Assembly: GCA_028292785.1 (NCBI GenBank)
Contig: JAQGLQ010000020.1
Location: 1-5,155, forward strand
Source of the DNA: Noviherbaspirillum sp.
Lineage (GTDB): Bacteria; Pseudomonadota; Gammaproteobacteria; Burkholderiales; Burkholderiaceae
DNA length: 5,155 nucleotides
Direction of reading: 5' to 3'
A program made the position numbers and the translations under genes. The notes under the pieces were generated by a model that was not told the origin of the DNA, made no database searches, and saw only the letters and a program-made list of their open reading frames with translations. Each line of letters begins with the position of its first letter. Position 1 is the stretch's first letter. Below are positions 1-4,986 of the stretch, piece by piece.

Positions 1-263
1 TGCCACTGGAAATAACTCGCGTGCATCCTGAGACTGCGCAGTTCCGCCTGAAGCCGGTAACGCTTGAGCGCGCCCACTACGGGATCCAGGGACATCCGGA
101 ACAGGTTCGACATGGTTACACCTTGCATCGGCTTTCCCCTGGTCTGAAACCGCTGTGGCCGATAGACGCTGACGGGGCGTGCCGGCGCGGCATGATCGAC
201 GACAAACAGGCTTTTCGCGAATCCAGGCAGACGCAGACCGAAGTGAGCTTTAAGGTTGTTCAT
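1..263 (-). CDS. Unrecognised protein, 5' part only (runs off left edge)
   Basis: I do not recognise this protein. Reading leftward from an ATG at 263-261 gives 87 codons with no stop before the window edge. The start has a strong Shine-Dalgarno sequence (GGAGGA, minus strand, 275-270) six bases upstream. The N-terminus begins MNNLKAHFGLRLPGF and continues as a basic, Arg-rich stretch. From about residue 51 the sequence looks helical and charged (LKRYRLQAELRSL), as in small soluble or coiled-coil proteins. No signal peptide or membrane segment is visible. A second in-frame ATG at 113-111 also has an SD-like AAGGTG about five bases upstream, so translation could start at residue 51 instead. 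The gene is divergent from the oxygenase operon and may share its control region. The call rests on the open frame and the RBS, not on homology. Confidence 0.5.
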   Translation of the reverse strand, partial: MNNLKAHFGLRLPGFAKSLFVVDHAAPARPVSVYRPQRFQTRGKPMQGVTMSNLFRMSLDPVVGALKRYRLQAELRSLRMHASYFQW

Positions 264-553
264 GATTTGTCCTCCGCTTTGTTATGGAAACAGACAGGCC
301 GAATAACGTTACTGTCTTGCAGAGGACTAAGGCAAATAGCTTGCCCGATCGGAAGTTGCTTTTGGATCAAAGACTTATGGCAGCCGAGCCGAACTCCGAC
401 GACGCCATGTAAAGGCAGGCGACAACTTCCTTCGCAAATGATGGCAAAAAAGGCAAGCATCGCAGCGGCGCTTGGAATCCATCGCGCATCGACGGCAATG
501 GCAACCGGATGTCGTATTGGTTACTCTCGTCGCCGCCGGCTCGATAGAGGCTT

Positions 554-589
554 TAGCTGTTATGTTATGTACACATAACATAACAGCTA
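554..589. promoter_or_regulatory. Perfect 17-bp-arm inverted repeat, probable operator
   Basis: The left arm TAGCTGTTATGTTATGT (554-570) is repeated exactly as its reverse complement at 573-589, with only AC between them. Within each arm the pentamer TGTTA occurs twice in tandem, so the site also contains nested half-sites spaced by five bases. The AT-rich dyad lies in the divergent intergenic region, about 87 bases upstream of the oxygenase start and just upstream of a promoter-like sequence. That placement fits a binding site for a dimeric or tetrameric regulator such as a GntR-, TetR-, MarR- or IclR-type protein. The class is not identifiable from the sequence. As RNA it could form a hairpin of about 16 bp, but there is no adjoining uninterrupted T-tract, so a terminator role is less likely. 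Confidence 0.75.
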
Positions 590-603
590 GTTTGTTTTGT
601 GCA

Positions 604-632
604 TTGTATGTCTCTCTCCCACGGCGGATACT
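604..632 (+). promoter_or_regulatory. Possible sigma70-type promoter of the oxygenase operon
   Basis: TTGTAT at 604-609 (four of six matches to TTGACA) is followed after 17 bases by GATACT at 627-632 (four of six matches to TATAAT). Spacing is ideal and the position is right for the operon starting at 677, implying transcription from about 639-640. The palindrome at 554-589 would then be centred near -68, a typical activator position. The leader dyad at 642-661 would lie just downstream of the start, a typical repressor position. The match is modest and other hexamer pairs are possible. Confidence 0.35.
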
Positions 633-641
633 TTGCCAGCC

Positions 642-661
642 TGACCACAAAAAGGTGGTCA
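642..661 (+). promoter_or_regulatory. Leader dyad / short stem-loop before the oxygenase RBS
   Basis: TGACCAC (642-648) and GTGGTCA (655-661) are perfect reverse complements separated by the six bases AAAAAG. The element ends six bases before the Shine-Dalgarno sequence of the oxygenase gene. It may be a second protein-binding site or an RNA stem-loop in the 5' leader that influences translation. It has no T-tract, so it is not an intrinsic terminator. Its sequence is unrelated to the larger palindrome upstream. Confidence 0.4.
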
Positions 662-666
662 TGATC

Positions 667-679
667 GGGAGGATCCGTG
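667..679 (+). promoter_or_regulatory. RBS supporting the GTG start of the oxygenase gene
   Basis: GGGAGGA at 667-673 is followed after a short gap by GTG at 677-679. The spacing is shorter than optimal but the SD core is strong. The nearby ATG at 661 is in a different frame, and the first in-frame ATG (752, residue 26) has no SD and would remove conserved N-terminal sequence. GTG 677 is therefore chosen. Confidence 0.65.
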
Positions 680-1846
680 GAACAGAACGAACGCCGCCAA
701 CGCAAGGCCGATAACGTAGGGCTGCTGCACCAGACCTCGAGCGGCACATTCATGGGCAAGCTGCTGCGCAGCTTCTGGCAGCCGATCGGGTTATCGAAGA
801 ACCTGGCGAAGGGCAGCGCGCGCGCAATCCGCGTCATGGGCGAAAACCTCACGGTCTATCGCGGTGAAAGCGGGCAGCCGCATCTTGTCGCCGGTCGATG
901 CGCCCATCGCGGCACCGTGCTCCATACCGGCTGGGTCGAACAAGACCAGATCCGCTGCATGTATCACGGCTGGCGCTACGACGCCGCCGGCCTGTGCACC
1001 GAGATACCGGCGGAGAAGCAACCGCGCCCCGATCCGATCCGCATCGTCGCCTACCCGCTCCATGAATACGCCGGCCTGATCTTCGCCTACATGGGCGAAG
1101 CGCCCGCGCCGCCATTCGAACTGCCGCGCAAGCATTTCATCGACGAGCCCGGGCGCCACATCGTCGCCGTCGAACAGGTGTGGGATTGCAACTGGTTCCA
1201 GCAGATCGAGAATTCCCTCGACGCGGTCCATGTGAGCTTCGCGCATCGCTGGGGAAAATCGACGCGCTTCGATCAGGGGATCACGACATCCATTCCGGAA
1301 CTGTCCTATCTCGAAACGTCATCGGGCATCCGGCAGATCGCCACGCGTGCCAAGGACAATGTGCGCATCAGCGACTGGACCTTTCCAAACAATAATCACG
1401 TACTCGTACCCGGGCCGAAAAAGGGCGACCCCTGGTCCGACATCACCATCTGGCGCACGCCGATCGACGACGGGCGCACGATGCGGCTGGCGGTGTTCTC
1501 CTTCCCCGAATCGCAGGGCGAACTCGCCCGTCAGCTTGCCGAGGGCAGCGACAAGGATTACAACCCGACCGATTATTACGAAGAACTGTTCCACCGGCGC
1601 GAAGTCCGGGACCTGAGCGACATGCAGTTCATCACCGCCCAGGATTATGTAGCGGTAAGAGGCCAGGGGATCATCATGGACCGTACCACCGAAAACCTGT
1701 CGTCTTCCGATGCCGGCATCGTGCTGCTGCGTAAGGTGTTCCTGCGCGAGCTGGACGCGATCAGCCGCGGGCAAGCGACCAAGCAGTGGTCACGGCCGGC
1801 GGAAAAATTCGAGCTGCCCGTGCCGGCCTCCGAAGCCGCGGGATGA
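677..1846 (+). CDS. Rieske [2Fe-2S] ring-hydroxylating oxygenase, alpha subunit
   Basis: The product is a 389-residue oxygenase component of the aromatic ring-hydroxylating oxygenase superfamily, resembling phthalate 4,5-dioxygenase-type terminal oxygenases that work without a beta subunit. Such enzymes use O2 and reductase-supplied electrons to hydroxylate or O-demethylate aromatic acids in the cytoplasm. The Rieske domain (about residues 45-140) carries C75-x-H77 and C94-x2-H97 with 16 residues between the pairs. The catalytic domain carries the mononuclear iron motif D182-x2-H185-x4-H190, with D182 as the likely inter-subunit electron bridge. D323 in the AQD segment is my candidate for the third iron ligand. 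Length and motif order suit the family. The start is GTG. It is the first gene of the apparent operon, 65 bases ahead of the ThDP enzyme. No reductase or ferredoxin gene is present in the window. The substrate is unknown. Confidence 0.93.
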   Translation: MEQNERRQRKADNVGLLHQTSSGTFMGKLLRSFWQPIGLSKNLAKGSARAIRVMGENLTVYRGESGQPHLVAGRCAHRGTVLHTGWVEQDQIRCMYHGWRYDAAGLCTEIPAEKQPRPDPIRIVAYPLHEYAGLIFAYMGEAPAPPFELPRKHFIDEPGRHIVAVEQVWDCNWFQQIENSLDAVHVSFAHRWGKSTRFDQGITTSIPELSYLETSSGIRQIATRAKDNVRISDWTFPNNNHVLVPGPKKGDPWSDITIWRTPIDDGRTMRLAVFSFPESQGELARQLAEGSDKDYNPTDYYEELFHRREVRDLSDMQFITAQDYVAVRGQGIIMDRTTENLSSSDAGIVLLRKVFLRELDAISRGQATKQWSRPAEKFELPVPASEAAG

Positions 1847-1900
1847 CCCGCAGCGTTCTCAGGCCGCCGACAGATATTCCATCACACGCAGCACATCACC

Positions 1901-1914
1901 GGGAGACAAGATTG
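1901..1914 (+). promoter_or_regulatory. RBS deciding a TTG start for the ThDP enzyme
   Basis: GGGAGA at 1901-1906 lies five bases before TTG at 1912-1914. The in-frame ATG at 1930 has no SD-like sequence and would remove the conserved opening segment (NVSDAMASILK, typical of the family's first helix). The frame is also open upstream to a GTG at 1786, but that start would overlap the oxygenase gene and add sequence unlike the family. Confidence 0.75.
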
Positions 1915-3528
1915 AACGTATCAGACGCAATGGCGAGCATTCTCAAGACCGAAGGCACCGAGCATCTCATCTGTTATCCGCGCCAGATGCTGATCGAGTC
2001 GTGCAGCAAGCTGGGCATCCGGCCCATCGTCTGCCGCCAGGAACGGGTCGGGGTCGGCATCGCCGACGGCATCAGCCGCTCCACCAGCGGCAAAAAGATC
2101 GGCGTGTTCGCGATGCAAGGCGCGGCCGGCATCGAAAATACCTTTCCCGGCGTGGCGCAGGTGTATGGCGACAATGTGCCGGTGCTGCTGCTGCCGGGCG
2201 GCCCGCTCGGGCGCAGCTATACGCAGCCGCATTTCCGCGCGCTCGATAATTTCAGCCGCATCACCAAGTGGCAGGCCGACATGGACCGGCCGGACGCGGT
2301 GTCCGAGCGCATGCGCCGCGCCTACAGCAATCTGCGCACCGGCAAGCCGGGCCCGGTGATGATCGAAGTGTCGGACCATGTGGCCACCGCCGAGATTGAC
2401 GGCGAGCTCGATTACACCCCGGTCAAAAGCGTGCGTTGCGGGCCCGATCCGGCCGACGTGCGCACCGTGGCGGAACTGCTGCTCAAGTCGCGCCGTCCGG
2501 TGATCCATGCCGGCCAGGGCGTGATGTATGCCGGCGCCACCGATGAACTGGTGAAGCTGGCCGAACTGCTGCAGGCGCCGGTGATGACCACCAACACTGG
2601 CAAGAGCGCCTTCCCGGAAAACCATCCGCTGTCGCTGGGCGCATCGGTCAAGTCGGCGCCGAAGACCGTGCCCCACTTTCTCAAGAAGGCCGATCTCATC
2701 GTCGGCATCGGCGCGAGCTTCGCCATCAATCCGTGGACACCCAAGCTGCCACCCGGCAAGCGCATCGTGCATATCACCAACGATCCGTCCGACCTTAATA
2801 AGGAAGTCGCCCACGTCGCCGCGATACTCGGCGACGCCAAGCTGGTGCTGCAGGCGCTGATCGACGAGATCGGCGGCACGAAGCGCGAGGACGATAACAC
2901 CGCCGCCGAGATCCGCGCGATCAAGGACGAATGGTTGAAGGAATGGATGCCGGAACTGACCTCGTCCGAAAGCCCGATCAACCAGTACCGCATCATCCAC
3001 GAGATCATGAAGAACGTGGATCTCGACAACACCATCGTCACGCATGAAGCCGGCAGCCCGCGCGAACAACTGGTGCCATTCTGGGAAGCGCGCGCGCCGC
3101 GCAGTTATCTCGGCTGGGGCAAATCCACGCAGCTCGGCCACAGTCTCGGCCTGATCATGGGCGCCAAGCTGGCCAATCCCGACAAGCTGTGCATCAACTT
3201 CATGGGCGATGCATCGATCGGCATGGTCGGCATGGATATCGAGACCGCGGTGCGCAGCAGGATCGGCATCCTGACCATCGTGTTCAACAACGGCGTCATG
3301 GCGGGCGAGCAGGCAATCATGAAGGTGGCGATCGAGAAGTTCGGCGCATCGGAACTCGGCGGCAACTACAGCGACGTCGCAAGAGGTTTGGGCGCATGGT
3401 CGAAGCGCGTGCACAGCGCCGAAGAATTCCTGCCAGTGCTGCGCGCAGCGATCGAAGCGACCCAGTCGGGCGTGCCTGCGCTGATCGAATGCGTCGCCAA
3501 GCAGAACTTCAAGTATTCGGCTTACTAG
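1912..3528 (+). CDS. Thiamine diphosphate-dependent enzyme, acetolactate synthase-like
   Basis: The product is a cytoplasmic enzyme of 538 residues with the three-domain ThDP decarboxylase/carboligase layout. The N-terminal pyrimidine-binding domain (about 1-165) has the catalytic Glu, E44, in the CRQERVG segment. The central domain (about 180-320) contains RRPVIHAGQGV. The C-terminal pyrophosphate-binding domain (about 370-530) has the metal/ThDP motif G432-D433-A434 with N459-N460 24 residues further on. GDA replaces the common GDG, while the metal-ligand Asp and Asn are kept. The GMVGMDIETAVR stretch after it recalls oxalyl-CoA decarboxylase and 2-hydroxyacyl-CoA lyase as much as acetolactate synthase. 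From memory the closest relatives are annotated only as thiamine pyrophosphate-requiring protein. The reaction is probably decarboxylation or C-C cleavage/ligation of a 2-oxoacid or acyl-CoA, with the substrate unknown. A housekeeping role in branched-chain amino acid synthesis is unlikely: no regulatory subunit follows and the neighbours look catabolic. Confidence 0.9.
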   Translation: MNVSDAMASILKTEGTEHLICYPRQMLIESCSKLGIRPIVCRQERVGVGIADGISRSTSGKKIGVFAMQGAAGIENTFPGVAQVYGDNVPVLLLPGGPLGRSYTQPHFRALDNFSRITKWQADMDRPDAVSERMRRAYSNLRTGKPGPVMIEVSDHVATAEIDGELDYTPVKSVRCGPDPADVRTVAELLLKSRRPVIHAGQGVMYAGATDELVKLAELLQAPVMTTNTGKSAFPENHPLSLGASVKSAPKTVPHFLKKADLIVGIGASFAINPWTPKLPPGKRIVHITNDPSDLNKEVAHVAAILGDAKLVLQALIDEIGGTKREDDNTAAEIRAIKDEWLKEWMPELTSSESPINQYRIIHEIMKNVDLDNTIVTHEAGSPREQLVPFWEARAPRSYLGWGKSTQLGHSLGLIMGAKLANPDKLCINFMGDASIGMVGMDIETAVRSRIGILTIVFNNGVMAGEQAIMKVAIEKFGASELGGNYSDVARGLGAWSKRVHSAEEFLPVLRAAIEATQSGVPALIECVAKQNFKYSAY

Positions 3529-3554
3529 GCAGTCTCTCAAAGGTATGGAGGACA

Positions 3555-3582
3555 GTTCCCTCCCCCGCCGGGGAGAGGGAAC
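3555..3582 (+). repeat. Strong intercistronic hairpin, REP-like
   Basis: GTTCCCTCCCCC (3555-3566) pairs with 3570-3582 to give a 12-bp GC-rich stem with one bulged A (3574) and the loop GCC. It sits 27 bases after the stop of the ThDP gene and 30 bases before the binding-protein gene. No T-tract follows, so it is not a classical intrinsic terminator. It could stabilise the upstream mRNA against 3' exonucleases, lower expression of the third gene, or be a member of a dispersed CCCTC/GAGGG palindrome family common in Burkholderiales intergenic DNA (recalled, not searched). Confidence 0.7.
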
Positions 3583-3611
3583 GCGTTAGTCGCGAACTGA
3601 AAGGATCAACC

Positions 3612-4613
3612 ATGAATATTGCAAGCCCCGCTTCGCTCGCCATGCATGCCTTGCGCCTCGCCGCTTTTGTATTGTCCGCCACGGGCATGACGCTGCCGCA
3701 AGCCGCGCATGCCGATACCTTTCCAACGCGCCCGGTAAGAATCATCGTTCCCGCCGCGCCCGGCGGCGGAATCGACCTGGTGGCGCGCAGTTTCAGCGCG
3801 AAGCTTTCGGAGATCTGGGGCCAGTCGGTATTCATCGAGAACAAGCCGGGCGCCAACGCCATTGTCGGGACCGACGCGCTGGCGAAATCGCCGCCCGACG
3901 GCTACACCTTCATGCTCGCCAGCGCGGGTGCGGTGACCATCAATCCCCTCGCCTATCGCAACCTTCCCTATCAACCGGAACGCGATCTGACGTCCGTGAT
4001 GCTGGTGAGCTCAAGCCCGTCGGTATTGCTGGTGAACAGCAACCTGCCCGTGAAAACGCTGCCGGAACTGATCTCCCATCTGCAGGCCAATCCCGGCAAG
4101 CTGAACCACGCATCGAACACCACCAGCACCATCCTCGCGTCGGAAATGTTCAAGTCGCTGGCCAAGGTCGATTACGTCGATATCAATTACAAGGGCGGAG
4201 CGCTGGCGGTGGCAAGCGTCGCCGCCGGAGAGACGCAATTCTGCATCGTCGACATGGGCAGCGCTTCGCCGTACATGCAAAGTCCGCGCGGAGTGCGCGC
4301 GCTGGCGGTCACCACGCCGCAGCGCTTCAAGCTGCTGCCGAACATGCCGACGATGGCCGAATCCGGCGTGCCGGGCTATTCCTATACCGCCAACATCGTG
4401 CTGTTCGCGCCATCGAAAGTGCCGGCCGATATCATCGCCAGGTTCAGCACCGACCTGAAGCGGGTGCTGGCCATGCCGGAAGTAATCGCACGCATCGAGA
4501 GCATCGGCAATGAAGTGGTGGCGAGCAGCGTGGAGGAAACCGGAAGAGCCATGCGCGCCGATGCGGAACAGTGGGCGAAACTGGTGAAGGAGCGGAAGAT
4601 CGCGTTTCCCTAA
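3612..4613 (+). CDS. Bug/TctC-family periplasmic solute-binding protein
   Basis: The product is a secreted extracytoplasmic binding protein of 333 residues, of the Bug family that serves tripartite tricarboxylate transporters and binds organic acids or related small molecules. It opens with a Sec signal peptide having a hydrophobic core near residues 14-26 and a probable cleavage after AHA at residue 34, giving a mature start DTFPTRPVR. Family hallmarks follow: RIIVPAAPGGGIDLVAR (43-59, with D55 at the position that usually contacts ligand), ENKPGANAIVGTDALAKSPPDGYTF (76-100), and NMPTMAESGVPGY (244-256). The length is normal for the family. The ATG at 3612 has AAGGA six bases upstream. The frame is also open far upstream, but an earlier start would bury the signal peptide. 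It is third in the operon, 83 bases after the ThDP gene. No TctA/TctB membrane genes are in the window, which is usual for orphan Bug proteins. The ligand is unknown. Confidence 0.95.
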   Translation: MNIASPASLAMHALRLAAFVLSATGMTLPQAAHADTFPTRPVRIIVPAAPGGGIDLVARSFSAKLSEIWGQSVFIENKPGANAIVGTDALAKSPPDGYTFMLASAGAVTINPLAYRNLPYQPERDLTSVMLVSSSPSVLLVNSNLPVKTLPELISHLQANPGKLNHASNTTSTILASEMFKSLAKVDYVDINYKGGALAVASVAAGETQFCIVDMGSASPYMQSPRGVRALAVTTPQRFKLLPNMPTMAESGVPGYSYTANIVLFAPSKVPADIIARFSTDLKRVLAMPEVIARIESIGNEVVASSVEETGRAMRADAEQWAKLVKERKIAFP

Positions 4614-4634
4614 GCAGGTGGGAAGAAGTTTTTT
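4605..4634 (+). terminator. Weak intrinsic terminator of the operon
   Basis: TTTCCC (4605-4610) can pair with GGGAAG (4620-4625; five Watson-Crick pairs plus one G-U). After three bases there is a T6 tract at 4629-4634. The hairpin overlaps the stop codon of the binding-protein gene. The stem is short, so efficiency is doubtful, but its position at the end of the operon is right. Confidence 0.4.
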
Positions 4635-4639
4635 GACAT
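4611..4639 (+). repeat. Outer inverted repeat, left arm
   Basis: This 29-base arm matches the reverse complement of 4892-4920 at 25 positions. The first eight bases (TAAGCAGG) and the last thirteen (AGTTTTTTGACAT) are identical and the four mismatches fall in the middle. The arm begins exactly at the TAA stop codon of the binding-protein gene and includes its T6 tract. Confidence 0.7.
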
Positions 4640-4673
4640 ACGGCGCGATTGGGCAGCTCCATCCACCTTATCC

Positions 4674-4702
4674 CCGTCATTCCCGTGCCGACGGGAATCC
4701 AT
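4674..4702 (+). repeat. REP-like palindrome, copy A
   Basis: The core is an 8-bp perfect stem, ATTCCCGT (4679-4686) and ACGGGAAT (4691-4698), with the tetraloop GCCG. It is flanked by CCGTC on the left and CCAT on the right. This GTCATTCCCG...CGGGAATCCAT layout is a familiar dispersed intergenic palindrome in proteobacteria (recalled, not searched). Copy B lies inverted at 4748-4776. Confidence 0.8.
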
Positions 4703-4747
4703 GCGGCGGTCATGCGGGCGACACAAGAGGGCTTGGCCACCGGCCTA

Positions 4748-4776
4748 TGGATTCCCGCTTGCCGCGGGAATGACGG
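4748..4776 (-). repeat. REP-like palindrome, copy B (inverted relative to A)
   Basis: ATTCCCGC (4751-4758) and GCGGGAAT (4764-4771) form a perfect 8-bp stem around the loop TTGCC. The flanks ATGG and GACGG are the reverse complement of those of copy A. The two copies are 45 bases apart, facing each other like a BIME doublet. The stem's closing base pair has changed from T-A in copy A to C-G here, a compensated change that keeps the pairing. Confidence 0.8.
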
Positions 4777-4891
4777 ATGACGATTTGAGGAGAAATCCAC
4801 CTTCACCACCCGCCTGCAAATCCAGCTTGCAACGATCTGTGCATGGAACAGCCCGCCCGCGGGAGAAGGGAGCAAGGCTTGATTCAACAAA

Positions 4892-4920
4892 ATGTCAAAA
4901 AACTTTTGCGCTCCTGCTTA
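4892..4920 (-). repeat. Outer inverted repeat, right arm
   Basis: This is the reverse-complement partner of 4611-4639 (25 of 29 positions identical). Read on the minus strand it runs TAAGCAGG to AGTTTTTTGACAT. It therefore lies downstream of the outer-membrane gene in the same orientation that the left arm has relative to the binding-protein gene. Confidence 0.7.
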
Positions 4921-4933
4921 GAACAGGCGGCGC
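4897..4933 (-). terminator. Possible intrinsic terminator of the outer-membrane gene
   Basis: On the minus strand, GCGC (4933-4930) and CCTG (4927-4924) can pair with CAGG (4916-4913) and GCGC (4911-4908), with a small internal loop. After AAAAG there is a T6 tract (4902-4897). It lies about 54 bases beyond the stop codon of the leftward gene. The stem is interrupted, so the call is tentative. Confidence 0.4.
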
Positions 4934-4946
4934 CACCAATTCTCGT

Positions 4947-4971
4947 CAGGCTGGCATGCAATCCCAGCCTG
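4947..4971 (-). repeat. Perfect 8-bp hairpin just after the outer-membrane gene
   Basis: CAGGCTGG (4947-4954) and CCAGCCTG (4964-4971) are exact reverse complements with a nine-base loop. The hairpin begins 15 bases past the stop codon of the leftward gene. There is no T-tract on either side, so it may be an mRNA-stabilising 3' structure or an element acting together with the T6-containing structure further left. Confidence 0.55.
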
Positions 4972-4986
4972 TCCGTCATCAACGGA

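Larger units (their letters stand above)
264..676. other. Divergent intergenic control region
   Basis: This stretch of 413 bases lies between the leftward gene and the rightward oxygenase operon. I see no convincing gene: the frames open here have atypical composition, no good RBS and mutual overlaps. It is more AT-rich than the flanking coding DNA, especially from about 550 to 660, where the large palindrome, a promoter-like pair of hexamers and a leader dyad lie. The part from about 280 to 550 shows no clear promoter for the leftward gene and no tRNA or other RNA gene that I can recognise. Confidence 0.6.
4614..4986. other. Convergent intergenic region, repeat-rich, no gene
   Basis: These 373 bases separate the convergent binding-protein and outer-membrane genes. 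They contain the arms of an imperfect 29-nt inverted repeat, two opposed REP-like palindromes, a 9-base direct repeat (ATCCACCTT at 4661-4669 and 4795-4803), and hairpins near the right-hand gene. No open frame here has an RBS or a protein-like composition that I would call a gene. The stretch from about 4804 to 4890 shows nothing I can interpret. Confidence 0.65.

Noticed and set aside
351..430. GGAAGTTG (351-358) and CAACTTCC (423-430) inverted repeat
   Set aside because: Only eight bases with a 64-base gap, which can easily arise by chance in a region this size. No supporting context.
260..460. Minus-strand 66-codon open frame upstream of the left gene
   Set aside because: It overlaps the RBS and start of the left gene in another frame, has no SD of its own, and its composition is not protein-like.
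21..578. Plus-strand 185-codon open frame across the left gene and intergenic region
   Set aside because: There is no RBS, the composition is atypical, it runs into the palindrome, and it overlaps a minus-strand frame with a strong SD.
554..600. Palindrome plus T-rich tail as an intrinsic terminator
   Set aside because: The stem is AT-rich and the following TTTGTTTTGT is interrupted. No gene ends just upstream on the plus strand, so an operator is more plausible.
472..714. Small plus-strand open frame spanning the palindrome and the oxygenase start
   Set aside because: It reads through the inverted repeat and the promoter region and overlaps the oxygenase gene in another frame, with no RBS.
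1786..1911. Longer ThDP protein from GTG 1786, overlapping the oxygenase gene
   Set aside because: The extra residues do not resemble the family N-terminus, and the TTG at 1912 has a well-spaced SD and matches the usual protein start.
1921..3540. 539-codon open frame antisense to the ThDP gene
   Set aside because: Its frame mirrors the GC-rich codon pattern of the real gene. The translation is rich in His, Arg, Asp and Ala with no recognisable domain, and the plus-strand frame has clear ThDP-enzyme motifs.
3189..3611. Upstream extension of the binding-protein frame into the ThDP gene
   Set aside because: The frame happens to be open, but the ATG at 3612 has an SD and is followed by a proper signal peptide. 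An earlier start would bury it and add low-complexity shadow sequence.
4674..4776. CRISPR-like repeat array
   Set aside because: There are only two copies, in opposite orientation, each itself a palindrome, with no regularly spaced direct repeats. This is a REP-type doublet.
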